Shown here piece by piece: positions 1 to 7,173 of a stretch of DNA of 22,047 bases (within the stretch, counting starts at the first letter, position 1; each line of letters begins with the position of its first letter). The DNA comes from an uncultured bacterium (lineage in GTDB: Bacteria; Actinomycetota; Coriobacteriia; Coriobacteriales; Coriobacteriaceae). The position numbers and the translations under genes are program-made. The notes beneath the pieces are model-generated. The model saw nothing but the letters and a program-made list of their open reading frames with translations, did not search any database and was not told the DNA's origin. The stretch lies in contig CAJMRN010000026.1 in assembly GCA_905215815.1 (NCBI GenBank), positions 1-22,047 of the forward strand. Direction: 5' to 3'.

Positions 1-972
1 GGTCTCACGGGTGATGCAGATGGAACCGCCGCCGATACCGACCTTGATGAAGTCGGCACCGCAGTCGGCCAAGAAGCGGAAGCCCTCGGCGTCGACGACG
101 TTACCGGCACCGACCTTGACGTCCTCGCCATAGTTGGCGCGGATCCACTCGATGGTGCGCTTCTGCCACTCGCTGAAGCCCTCGGAAGAGTCGATGCACA
201 GGACATCGGCGCCGGCCTCGATAAGCAGCGGCACGCGCTCGGCATAGTCGCGGGTGTTGATACCGGCGCCGACCATGTAGCGCTTGTCGTTATCGAGCAG
301 CTCATTGGGGTTGGTCTTGTGGCTGTCGTAGTCCTTGCGGAAGACAATGCCCATGAGGTGATCGTTGTCGTCGACGATGGGCAGAGCGTTGAGCTTGTTG
401 TCCCAGATGACGTCGTTGGCAACCTTGAGGCTGATGTTCTTGTCGCCTACGATGAGCTGCTCACGCGGGGTCATGAACTCGGAGACCTTCGTCTGGTGGT
501 CATCGCGACTGGGGCGATAGTCACGGCTGGTGACGATGCCCAGGAGCTTACCCTTGGGAGTGCCGTCGTCAGTGACCGGCATGGTGGAATGACCGGTCTT
601 CTCCTTGAGCTCGATGACCTGCTCCATGGTCATGTCGGGGGTCAGCGTGGAATCGGACTGAACGAAGCCGGCCTTGTGATCCTTGACGGCCTTGACCATA
701 GCGGCCTCGGACTCGGCGCTCTGGGAACCGTAAATGAAGGACAGGCCACCCTCGGTAGCGAGCGCGACACCCATGTCGACGCCCGAGACGGACTGCATGA
801 TGGCGGAAACCATGGGGATGTTCAGGGTGATTGCCGGCTTCTCACCGCGCTTAAAGCGGGTCAGCGGCGTCTTAAGAGAGACGTTGTTGGGGATGCACTG
901 CGAGGACGAGTAACCAGGGACCAGCAGATACTCCGAAAACGTGTGGGACTCACCGGGAAAGAACGTAGCCAT
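1..972 (-). CDS. guaB: IMP dehydrogenase, 3' end cut by window edge
   Basis: Converts IMP to XMP with NAD+, the committed step of guanine nucleotide synthesis in the cytoplasm. The 324 visible residues start MATFFPGESHTFSEYLLVPG. A TIM-barrel first part is followed by a CBS-domain pair (about residues 100-220, with PVTDDGTPKGKLLGIVTSRD and PIVDDNDHLMGIVF). The barrel then resumes (VLCIDSSEGFSEWQ, VVDAEGFRFLADCGADFIKV) and reaches the catalytic-loop motif GIGGGSICITRE, whose Cys319 is the expected catalytic cysteine. The loop reads GGGSICI rather than the common GPGSICT, which I regard as a known subfamily variant. The ATG at 972 is preceded by AAGGAGAAAC, an excellent ribosome binding site. 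The C-terminal third, including the active-site flap, lies outside the window. The gene is divergent from the ModE-like regulator. Confidence 0.95.
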   Translation of the reverse strand, partial: MATFFPGESHTFSEYLLVPGYSSSQCIPNNVSLKTPLTRFKRGEKPAITLNIPMVSAIMQSVSGVDMGVALATEGGLSFIYGSQSAESEAAMVKAVKDHKAGFVQSDSTLTPDMTMEQVIELKEKTGHSTMPVTDDGTPKGKLLGIVTSRDYRPSRDDHQTKVSEFMTPREQLIVGDKNISLKVANDVIWDNKLNALPIVDDNDHLMGIVFRKDYDSHKTNPNELLDNDKRYMVGAGINTRDYAERVPLLIEAGADVLCIDSSEGFSEWQKRTIEWIRANYGEDVKVGAGNVVDAEGFRFLADCGADFIKVGIGGGSICITRET

Positions 973-1051
973 GTTTCTCCTTTTTCCATGCGACCGGTCG
1001 GCTGCAGGCCTCGTAGGACCCAGCCCAACCTTGGGCGCCCAATACTGGGGA

Positions 1052-1080
1052 AGTATCTTAACGCACTTTGACTGCTACAA
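1052..1080 (-). promoter_or_regulatory. Candidate guaB promoter
   Basis: On the minus strand a TTGTAG -35 box (1075-1080) is followed after exactly 17 bp by a GATACT -10 box (1052-1057). This places transcription start about 70 bp upstream of the guaB ATG. It is a fit by eye to sigma-70 consensus, with 4 of 6 matches in each box, in the only intergenic space available to this gene. Confidence 0.35.
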
Positions 1081-1095
1081 TGCATGATTTAACAT
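1068..1095 (+). promoter_or_regulatory. Candidate promoter of the ModE-like gene
   Basis: On the plus strand a TTGACT -35 box (1068-1073, 5 of 6 matches) and a TAACAT -10 box (1090-1095, 4 of 6) are 16 bp apart. They overlap the divergent guaB promoter candidate, so the two genes would share a compact control region. Assigned by eye only. Confidence 0.35.
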
Positions 1096-1157
1096 GAGGG
1101 TTTGACGCAGGCTTTGCGTTTACCCAGCAAACACTTTAGCGGGGAGACGTGGAGCAC

Positions 1158-1502
1158 ATGGAGTACAAGACGACGGCAAAGCTGGTCATTCAAGCGTGCG
1201 ACAATGATCTGCCGGGCGTGTTCGGCCACGGCTGCGTCTTGCTGCTGCAAGGCATCGCCCGCGAGCACTCGCTCAACCGTGCCGCCAAGAGCATGGGCAT
1301 GGCGTATTCCAAGGCCTGGCGCATCGTGAACGAGGCCGAAGGTCAGCTGGGCTGCAAACTCATCGAGCGAGACGGCGCCCGCGGATCCACCCTCACCCCC
1401 GCCGGCGAGCGAGCCATAGCGGTCTACGAGGAGCTGCAGGCCGACATCAACAACGTCATCGCCACCAAAGCCAACGACCTCATCGCCAGCATCAAAGAGT
1501 AG
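1158..1502 (+). CDS. ModE/LysR-type winged-helix DNA-binding protein
   Basis: A 114-residue protein consisting almost only of a ModE N-terminal-type winged helix. The segment LNRAAKSMGMAYSKAWRIVN is the recognition-helix region, where ModE and LysR proteins usually read AA..LgmS..aaW..i. The following wing (LIERDGARGSTLTPAGERAI) matches the family pattern G.GG...LT..G. There is no C-terminal molybdate-binding (TOBE/MOP) domain, so it is a stand-alone DNA binder whose ligand, if any, is unknown. I prefer the ATG at 1158. The in-frame GTG at 1149 has only 2 nt between GGGGAG and the start, which is too close. No molybdenum gene is visible nearby, so a role in molybdate control is not supported by context. 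Confidence 0.8.
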   Translation: MEYKTTAKLVIQACDNDLPGVFGHGCVLLLQGIAREHSLNRAAKSMGMAYSKAWRIVNEAEGQLGCKLIERDGARGSTLTPAGERAIAVYEELQADINNVIATKANDLIASIKE

Positions 1503-1538
1503 CCAATTTGGGGCTTTTAGCTACACAACCCCTTCTCC

Positions 1539-1609
1539 TAAGTTGCGGTGAAATAGGGACTGTTTATGCGGTTAAAGCCGTAAATCAATCCATATTTCAC
1601 CGCAACTTA
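1539..1609. repeat. Long inverted repeat / hairpin between convergent genes
   Basis: TAAGTTGCGGTGAAATA (1539-1555) is the exact reverse complement of 1593-1609. After one mismatch the pairing continues for 3 more bp (1557-1559 with 1589-1591). The 29-33 nt centre contains a smaller CGG/CCG hairpin. It sits between two converging genes, so it may serve as a bidirectional terminator. However, no strong T-run follows either arm, and a stem this long with AT-rich ends also resembles a small palindromic mobile or REP-like element. The rest of the 127-bp gap holds nothing else I can identify. Confidence 0.6.
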
Positions 1610-1629
1610 TGGAGTTGAGGATGATTTAG

Positions 1630-2622
1630 CTAGTTGCGGAGGGCATTATCTAGGGTGGCGGCCACGATCAAGGGATCGTCGGTGCCGGCGAAGAGACGGA
1701 TGGTGCTCCCCTGCTTGCCACGTGGGGCTGAAAGACGCGTCGTTGCGCCGCCGGCGGGCGATGTGCGAAACTCCCCCGGCAAAGCGTCGAACAGCTCGCC
1801 CGCGCTACGCTCGATAAGGTCAAATTCAACTGCCGGACCAAAGCCGTGCTCGAGGATTCCCGTTGCAACCGCATGGTCGGGATGCGAGCTCAGTCCGGGA
1901 TAGCGCACGTTGCGCACCATCTCGTTGGCGGCCAGATACTCGGCCAGCGCACGGGCGCGGTCGAAATGCGCCTGCATGCGGGCGTTAAGCGAGGAAAGCC
2001 CACGCTCCAGCACGTCGGTCTCCTCGGTAGAAAGGTCGAGTGCCAAAGCACCGCAGCCTGCAAACAATACGTGCGCGCACTCGGCAGCAGCATCCACACG
2101 ATGGCGCTTGAGCGGCGAGCGCGCCACCGAAGCGGCGACCAACTTGCGCGGAGCCTTACCAGCGCACACACGGTCGAGCGCCTCAAGTGACAGCACGGCA
2201 CCCAAGCACAACGGATCGCACCCAAAGAGTCCAGCCACGGTGTTATCCACCACGAGCAGCGCATGAGCCTCACGCGCTGCGCGGCCTAACGCACGAAGAT
2301 CGGGAACGCGCAGACCAAACCCGCCGATAGAGTTCACAAACCACCACAGGTGCGAGCCCGCAGCGTCAAACGAAACATCAAAGCCCTCGGACGCAGCAGC
2401 AAACACATCGGCAGACGGTGAGCCCACGAGCACAACGTCGCAGCCATCAAAGCCGCGCGTAAACGCATCGGCAAAGTCGTCCGCAAAGGCCACCAGGCGG
2501 TCACCGGGGCGCACAATCCCCAATTGCGACAGCGCCGCCGGCACATGCGAGGCCGCAAGCAACCGCGCCTCGCGCGCGCCGGCCCTCAAAGACCAAGCAT
2601 TCTCAAGCTGTTGCACGTCCAC
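1630..2622 (-). CDS. Degenerate Cys/Met-metabolism PLP-fold protein
   Basis: Related to the cystathionine gamma-synthase / methionine gamma-lyase family. LVVDNTVAGLFGCDPLCLGA corresponds to the cofactor-binding VDNTF...PLxLGA block, and RNVRYPGLSSHPDHAVA matches the family's YPGLxSHPxHxLA near the C-terminus. At about 330 residues it is shorter than the usual 380-400, mostly because the N-terminus lacks the Y-x-R region. In the position of the Schiff-base lysine (SxTK, 24 residues after the Asp of VDN) I read ALDR, so the lysine seems replaced by arginine; the nearest lysines come 5 and 9 residues later. It may be inactive, regulatory or mechanistically divergent. The GTG at 2622 is preceded by GGGACGG, and upstream TTG or GTG starts are possible. 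Confidence 0.6.
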   Translation of the reverse strand: MDVQQLENAWSLRAGAREARLLAASHVPAALSQLGIVRPGDRLVAFADDFADAFTRGFDGCDVVLVGSPSADVFAAASEGFDVSFDAAGSHLWWFVNSIGGFGLRVPDLRALGRAAREAHALLVVDNTVAGLFGCDPLCLGAVLSLEALDRVCAGKAPRKLVAASVARSPLKRHRVDAAAECAHVLFAGCGALALDLSTEETDVLERGLSSLNARMQAHFDRARALAEYLAANEMVRNVRYPGLSSHPDHAVATGILEHGFGPAVEFDLIERSAGELFDALPGEFRTSPAGGATTRLSAPRGKQGSTIRLFAGTDDPLIVAATLDNALRN

Positions 2623-2644
2623 GCAGCACCGTCCCTTCACAAGC

Positions 2645-2680
2645 AAAAACCCACGATGCGGGTGCTCCCCGCATCGTGGG
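2645..2680 (-). terminator. Rho-independent terminator of the sucrose operon
   Basis: A perfect 13-bp stem (CCCACGATGCGGG at 2650-2662 with 2668-2680) closes a 5-nt loop. On the minus strand it is followed by five T (2645-2649). It lies just after the GH32 stop codon and just before the PLP-fold gene. A TATACT box on the minus strand (2691-2696) suggests a promoter upstream of the hairpin, so the hairpin could also attenuate the downstream gene. Termination of the sucrose operon is the simpler reading. Confidence 0.85.
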
Positions 2681-2718
2681 CAACGGCTGCAGTATAGCGC
2701 CGATATGCAACGAATCGC

Positions 2719-4257
2719 CTAGATGTTGAGCGTGTGATAGTTCACGCTCGCACCCGGGGCGTCAACGGTCACGCCATAGGCCTCGGGATAGATGCGCGTC
2801 GAGAACACGAGCGCGCCATCGTTCACAAACACCTCGACCGACGAAACATCGCCAACAATGCGCACGTTACGAACCTCGTCGACGGGCTCCCAGCGCACGG
2901 TGCGACCGCAGCCGGCAGAAGCGCGGCTCTCATCGGTAAATCGCATCTCAAAGCGCGCGGGCAGTTCGCCCTCGGCAGGCATAAACGACAGCCTTAGCTC
3001 GCCATCAACGGTTGTGGTAAACGCGCGGTGGACGCCGTCGACAACAACGTCAAAGCAGGTATCGCCGGCAACCTCCAACGAGCCCTCCCCCACACGCACC
3101 GAGGCATAATGGCGCTCGATCTCGCGCGTCGGCTGCTGCAGCACCACGCCGCCGTCACCGGCCGTAAGCTCGCGCGGCACCGTCATGCAGTGCTGCCAGC
3201 CGCACACCACGGTCGGTGCGTTGCCATAGGTCGGCTCATCGGGCATGCCCATCCAGCCGATTAGAATATGGCGACCGTCCTCGGCCGTGAACTCCTGCGG
3301 CGCATAGAAGTCAAAACCGGCGTCCCACAGGCGGAACTCGCCCAGCTCATAAGCGTCCTTGCCACCCGTAATGTCGCCCGATACAGGCATGTAGCCAGCG
3401 GCATACACATTGCCGCGATCCCAACGACCGCCCTCAAGGCCCTGGGGCGAGAACGACAAAAATGCAGCGGTATCGCCATTCGCATCGAGCTCAATATAGC
3501 CGGGGCACTCCCACATAAAGCCAAAACGCTCGGGCGTAGACACGCGGTTCTCAAGTTCCCAGCTCAGCATATCGGCCGAGCCATACACCAGGATCTCGCC
3601 CACATCGCGCCCGGCACCCTCACCGTGCATCGCACAAAAACGGCTCTCGACATGCGGACCATCCACGCGACGACGCGCGCCCAGCACCATGTGATAACGC
3701 CCGTCCGAGTCACGCCACACCTTGGGGTCGCGCACGTGACAGGTCAAATCCTCGGGATAATCCTCGGAAGACAGCACCACACGCTTTTGGCTGAACTCCC
3801 GACCGGCAAGACCATCGACGCTCTCGACATAGACGGTATCAGCGCGGCGGCCGGTATTGACGTAGTCGTACGTGCCGTCAGCATCGGAAAGCTTAACGTT
3901 CCCCGTATAAAGCACGCGAATGCGACCGTCCTCGGCAAGCGCGGAGCCCGAATACACACCGTGGCAATCGAACGGCTCGTCGGGCAGCAGTGGGGCGCCA
4001 ACGTAATCCCACGTCATAAGATCGCGACTCGTCGCATGGCCCCAGACCTTAACGCCGCCCTCGACATCAAACGGCGCATACTGAAAATAGGCATGGAACA
4101 CACCGCCTGCCTGGCAAAGACCGTTGGGATCGTTGAGCCAGCCCGCCGGCGGCATAATATGAAAGCGCTGGCCATACGCGCCATGACCGCACTCAGAGGC
4201 GGCAGCGTCAACAGCGGCAACCAGCTTTGCAAGGTCGCGACCAAGTGCATTAGACAT
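2719..4257 (-). CDS. scrB: Sucrose-6-phosphate hydrolase (GH32)
   Basis: Hydrolyses sucrose 6-phosphate, delivered by the PTS, to glucose 6-phosphate and fructose in the cytoplasm. The 512-residue length is typical of the family and there is no signal peptide. The three GH32 signatures are present: WLNDPNG at residues 40-46 (nucleophile Asp43), RDP at 176-178 (transition-state Asp177) and WECPG at 249-253 (acid/base Glu250). They lie in the five-bladed propeller, and a C-terminal beta-sandwich follows from about residue 365. The ATG at 4257 follows TTAGGACTTTGAT. It is the last gene of the operon, 108 bp after the EIIC stop. A GH32 acting on other fructosides cannot be excluded, but the PTS context supports sucrose. 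Confidence 0.93.
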   Translation of the reverse strand: MSNALGRDLAKLVAAVDAAASECGHGAYGQRFHIMPPAGWLNDPNGLCQAGGVFHAYFQYAPFDVEGGVKVWGHATSRDLMTWDYVGAPLLPDEPFDCHGVYSGSALAEDGRIRVLYTGNVKLSDADGTYDYVNTGRRADTVYVESVDGLAGREFSQKRVVLSSEDYPEDLTCHVRDPKVWRDSDGRYHMVLGARRRVDGPHVESRFCAMHGEGAGRDVGEILVYGSADMLSWELENRVSTPERFGFMWECPGYIELDANGDTAAFLSFSPQGLEGGRWDRGNVYAAGYMPVSGDITGGKDAYELGEFRLWDAGFDFYAPQEFTAEDGRHILIGWMGMPDEPTYGNAPTVVCGWQHCMTVPRELTAGDGGVVLQQPTREIERHYASVRVGEGSLEVAGDTCFDVVVDGVHRAFTTTVDGELRLSFMPAEGELPARFEMRFTDESRASAGCGRTVRWEPVDEVRNVRIVGDVSSVEVFVNDGALVFSTRIYPEAYGVTVDAPGASVNYHTLNI

Positions 4258-4312
4258 ATCAAAGTCCTAACTGATCGAAAGTAACAAGGCGCCAGAGATC
4301 GACACCAGATAC

Positions 4313-4351
4313 GGGAAACGCCCGCGAGCATACAACCCGCGGGAGTTTCCC
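4313..4351 (-). other. Intercistronic stem-loop between EIIC and GH32 genes
   Basis: Arms 4313-4326 and 4338-4351 pair over 14 bp with a single mismatch around an 11-nt loop. No T-run follows on the minus strand, so it does not look like a terminator. Its place inside the operon suggests an RNA processing or stabilising element that sets different levels of transporter and hydrolase. Confidence 0.6.
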
Positions 4352-4365
4352 TCAATCAAAAGCTC

Positions 4366-5460
4366 TTAGGCCTGCTCGGAAGCCTTGGGCTCGTCCTTGT
4401 ACAGGACAAACGAGACGCCAAAGGAAACCAGCGCGGCGACCGCAAACATGATCGCGTACTGCACGGGCTGGGCCAGGCACAGCAGGATACCGAAGATACC
4501 CGTAACGCCCGTACCGGAAGCGGCAAGCGAGGTGAGCGCGCAGACCAGGGCGCCGCAACCGCCACCGATGCAGCCGGCGATGAAGGGCTTAAAGAAGCGC
4601 AGGTTCACACCAAAGATGGCAGGCTCGGTAATACCCATGAAGGCGGACAGAGCCGAAGGAAGCGCCAGGCCCTTAATCTTGGCATCGCGAGTCTTAAAGG
4701 CAACGGCGAGTGCGGCGCCACCCTGGGCGATGTTGGCGGCACTGGCGATGGGCAGCCAATAGGTCACGCCGTACTGGGCGAGCTGGCCCAGGTCGATGGC
4801 GGTGTACATCTGGTGGATACCGGTAACGACCGTGGGGGCATAGAACAGGCCGACGATAAAGGAACCGATGCCGAAGGGCAGGGTCAGCAGGGCCTGGATC
4901 AGACCGAGGATGGCGTTTTCGGCCCACACGAAGATGGGGCCGACGGCAACGAGCGTCACGAGCACGGTCACGAACACCGAGACGAGCGGGGTCACAAAGA
5001 GGTCGAACATCTCGGGAACGATCTTGTGCAGGCGCTTCTCGAGGAAGGCCAGAATGGCGCAGGCGATAACGATGGGGATCACGTGGCCCTGATAGCCGAC
5101 CCACTCAAAGCTGTACACGCCGGGAATAACGGTGACCATGGTCTGCACGCCCTCGGAGGCAACCGTGTAGGCGCTCTGCAGCGAGGAGTTGATGAACGCA
5201 CCGCCGACGACGGCGCCCAGATACGGGTTGGCGCCAAAGGCCTTGGCGGCGGAGTAGCCGATCAGGATCTGCAGAATGCCAAAGGACGTGCCCGAGACCA
5301 GGTCGGCGATCTTGTAGATAAAGTTATTGGTGTCGAGCGCGATAAAGCCGTTAGAGGCCATAAAGTTGAGGGCGCTCATAATGCCCAGCAGCAGGCCCGA
5401 AGCCACGATGGCGGGGATGATGGGGACAAAGACGTCGCCGAGCACCTTAATGGCACGCAT
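4366..5460 (-). CDS. scrA: Sucrose PTS permease, EIIC part (split from EIIB by amber stop)
   Basis: Membrane domain of a sucrose-type (glucose superfamily) phosphotransferase permease. It is about 364 residues with around ten hydrophobic segments, starting with VFVPIIPAIVASGLLLGI, the usual opening of EIIC. It contains the diagnostic MGITEPAIFGVNLR near residue 285. It lacks an EIIA domain, so it must borrow a separate EIIA. The frame is continuous with the upstream EIIB frame: reading EIIB past its TAG gives Q-stop-Q-N-I-F-M with no frame change, and the whole unit would be about 466 residues, the normal size of a fused EIIBC. The ATG at 5460 lacks a clear Shine-Dalgarno sequence, so separate translation would depend on reinitiation or on readthrough of the stop. 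Confidence 0.85.
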   Translation of the reverse strand: MRAIKVLGDVFVPIIPAIVASGLLLGIMSALNFMASNGFIALDTNNFIYKIADLVSGTSFGILQILIGYSAAKAFGANPYLGAVVGGAFINSSLQSAYTVASEGVQTMVTVIPGVYSFEWVGYQGHVIPIVIACAILAFLEKRLHKIVPEMFDLFVTPLVSVFVTVLVTLVAVGPIFVWAENAILGLIQALLTLPFGIGSFIVGLFYAPTVVTGIHQMYTAIDLGQLAQYGVTYWLPIASAANIAQGGAALAVAFKTRDAKIKGLALPSALSAFMGITEPAIFGVNLRFFKPFIAGCIGGGCGALVCALTSLAASGTGVTGIFGILLCLAQPVQYAIMFAVAALVSFGVSFVLYKDEPKASEQA

Positions 5461-5472
5461 AAAGATGTTCTG

Positions 5473-5766
5473 CTACTGCGCCGCGGCCTCCTTGACCTCG
5501 GCCTTGGTAGCAGCCTCGACGCCACTGAGCGCGATGAACTCCTCGTAGACCTTGTTGACGGTGCCGGTGCCAAAAATAATCTGCAGCTGGCCCTGGGCCT
5601 CAAAGACGCCCTTAGCGCCGTCGATATTCTCGAGGGCTTCCTTGTCGACCTTGGCGTTGTCGGCAATCACCAGGCGCAGACGCGTGGCGCAGTGCGCGGC
5701 AGAGACGACGTTGTCGGCGCCACCGATGTTGTCGAGCACCTCTTGGGCTGATTTGCGGTAGTCCAT
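5473..5766 (-). CDS. scrA: Sucrose PTS EIIB domain, ended by in-frame amber codon
   Basis: Phosphotransfer domain of the sucrose permease. The 97 residues begin MDYRKSAQEVLDNIGGADNV and carry the phosphorylated cysteine in the signature AAHCATRLRL (Cys26). The core KGVFEAQGQLQIIFGTGTVN is typical of EIIB of the glucose/sucrose family. The start at 5766 is preceded by GGAGGAAAGGGAAGTC, a strong ribosome binding site; the in-frame ATG at 5793 has none. The frame ends at TAG (5473-5475) flanked on both sides by CAG. A single C-to-T change of CAG on the coding strand would explain it. After the stop, four codons lead directly to the EIIC ATG in the same frame. It is first in the operon after two LacI-type operators. 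Confidence 0.85.
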   Translation of the reverse strand: MDYRKSAQEVLDNIGGADNVVSAAHCATRLRLVIADNAKVDKEALENIDGAKGVFEAQGQLQIIFGTGTVNKVYEEFIALSGVEAATKAEVKEAAAQ

Positions 5767-5821
5767 GACTTCCCTTTCCTCCAACGGGCGCATTTACACC
5801 CGACCAGCTTTGACACTTACA

Positions 5822-5862
5822 CTGTAATCGTTTTCAGTTTCATATGTCTGTAATCGTTTTCA
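5822..5862 (-). promoter_or_regulatory. Tandem LacI-family operators in front of the sucrose PTS gene
   Basis: The 15-mer TGAAAACGATTACAG (minus strand) occurs twice, at 5848-5862 and 5822-5836, with starts 26 bp apart. Each fits the LacI/GalR half-site pattern TGAAA.CG.TT.CA. They lie 56-96 bp upstream of the EIIB start. The spacing of about 2.5 helical turns does not put both on the same DNA face. A weak promoter candidate (TTCTGT, 17 bp, TATGAA) runs through them, so binding would block transcription. The neighbouring LacI-type repressor is the obvious ligand-responsive binder, and a CcpA-like protein could also use such sites. Confidence 0.8.
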
Positions 5863-5950
5863 CAGAAGGGTGAACGGTAGGAAATAGCCGGCGAATGGTA
5901 GTTTTACGGCAAAACCAGACGACTCAGAGACAGGCAGACGTGCCCAAAAC

Positions 5951-6922
5951 CTAGACATTCATAAGCTGATGGCCGAGCTTGAGCGTCTTGAGACCGCGCT
6001 CCCCCTCCTCGCCGTCGAGCGTGTTGAGCAACATATTGGTCGCCTCGACGCCACTGGTCAGGTAACCATAATGCACGGTGGGAATGCCTCCCGTCAGCGC
6101 GCGCAAAAACGCGTTGTCGCCAAAACCGCTCACGCGGTGTATGCCCTCGCCCATGCCGCGAACCTCATCGATAGCACGCAGCGCGCCCGCCGCCATGGTG
6201 TCGGTCGCGCACGCGATAAACGAAACATCGGGGTCGACGGAAAGCAGTTCACGCGCCGCACCATAGCCCGAGTCGAGCGTAAAGGACCCCTGGCGAATCA
6301 GGCTCGGATCAAGTGACACGCCCGCGGCGCGCAAGCCGGCCTCAAAACCGCGACGGCGGTCATAACCGGCGGCGCGGTCCTCCTCGGTAACTCCAATGTA
6401 GGCAATCTTGCCGTCCACGCGACCCGCAAGCGCACGGCCCAGCTCAAAGGCGGCCTCGTAATCGTCATGATAGACGCACGCCGCGCCCTCGACATTCTGG
6501 CCGATCAGCACAATGGGCACACGGCACGACTCGATCGCCCGACGATGCTCGTCGGTGATCATGGTTGCCACCAGCACAATGCCATCGACCGGGTGGTTTT
6601 GGAATAAATCGAGGTATTCGAGCTCGCGATCGGGGGCATTGTCGGTATTGGCAAGCAGCATCTGGTAGCCACGACGACCGAGCACCTGGCCAATGCCGGC
6701 AGTAATGCGGCTCACGGATTCCGAGTTGATCTTGGGCACGATGACGCCGATGAGCTTGGTGGAACCGGTGCGCAGCGCGCGAGCCTGGCTGGACCGCACG
6801 TATCCTGTCAGCTCAATCGCCTGCTTAATGCGCTCGGCCTTGTCCGTCGATATGTAGCCACCGTTGAGGTAGCGCGAGACGGCGGCGCTCGAAACGCCAG
6901 CCAGCTCGGCCACATCTTTCAT
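5951..6922 (-). CDS. LacI-family transcriptional repressor of the sucrose operon
   Basis: A 323-residue LacI/GalR regulator, probably the sucrose (ScrR-type) repressor. It starts with the helix-turn-helix MKDVAELAGVSSAAVSRYLN, followed by the hinge helix region (SSQARALRTGSTKLIGVIVP). A periplasmic-binding-protein-like effector domain follows (VDGIVLVATMI, VSGFGDNAFLRALTGGIPTV). I chose the ATG at 6922 because it puts the conserved MKDVAELAGVS at the N-terminus. The longer frame from 6964 would begin inside a TATCAT -10 box and read through a palindromic operator. The gene lies 184 bp upstream of EIIB on the same strand. The effector is inferred from context to be a sucrose phosphate or fructose derivative. 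Confidence 0.9.
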   Translation of the reverse strand: MKDVAELAGVSSAAVSRYLNGGYISTDKAERIKQAIELTGYVRSSQARALRTGSTKLIGVIVPKINSESVSRITAGIGQVLGRRGYQMLLANTDNAPDRELEYLDLFQNHPVDGIVLVATMITDEHRRAIESCRVPIVLIGQNVEGAACVYHDDYEAAFELGRALAGRVDGKIAYIGVTEEDRAAGYDRRRGFEAGLRAAGVSLDPSLIRQGSFTLDSGYGAARELLSVDPDVSFIACATDTMAAGALRAIDEVRGMGEGIHRVSGFGDNAFLRALTGGIPTVHYGYLTSGVEATNMLLNTLDGEEGERGLKTLKLGHQLMNV

Positions 6923-6946
6923 CTTTACCACGAGCACCCCCGTCGT

Positions 6947-6968
6947 TGAAATCGCTTTCACCATGATA
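6947..6968 (-). promoter_or_regulatory. Autoregulatory operator and -10 box of the lacI-type gene
   Basis: TGAAAGCGATTTCA (minus strand, 6947-6960) is a near-perfect palindrome of the same type as the two operators before EIIB. It begins 2 bp after a TATCAT -10 box (6963-6968, 5 of 6 matches), so the transcription start would fall inside it. This is the classic layout for negative autoregulation. No convincing -35 box was found. Confidence 0.7.
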
Positions 6969-6977
6969 CCTGTTCGT

Positions 6978-7112
6978 TCCGGCGTTCTAACGAACGCCGG
7001 ACCGCTCGACGCTGCGCGGGCATCTGCCGGGCGATCTGACGCTCAAACCGTCGCTCGCGTACATGAAGTACGCGTCGCTCCTCTTTCGCGGCACCTCGCC
7101 ACGGCAGCTGCC
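6978..7112. other. GC-rich hairpin-bearing gap between pel operon end and lacI
   Basis: The roughly 205-bp gap has no supported gene but holds several inverted repeats. A 10-bp stem with a 4-nt loop lies at 6978-7001 (TCCGGCGTTC pairs with GAACGCCGGA). A 7-bp stem lies at 7056-7074 (CGCGTAC/GTACGCG), flanked by the direct repeat CGTCGCTC (7049-7056, 7073-7080). The palindrome GGCAGCTGCC is at 7103-7112. None is followed by a T-run, so I see no clear intrinsic terminator for the pel operon. A structured RNA, a rho-dependent end or a palindromic repeat element are all possible. Confidence 0.45.
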
Positions 7113-7173
7113 CGCTCGCTGACGTATGCTCGACCAGGAGCGCCCCTCTTTGTGCAATCTGCTCGCTAGGGTT

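Noticed and set aside
319..1071. Long plus-strand open frame opposite guaB
   Set aside because: It is the antisense shadow of a clear IMP dehydrogenase; the predicted protein is low-complexity and has no family motif.
6978..7001. Hairpin as terminator of the pel operon
   Set aside because: The stem is good but no T-run follows on the minus strand, and it sits about 170 bp after the last stop, close to the lacI promoter.
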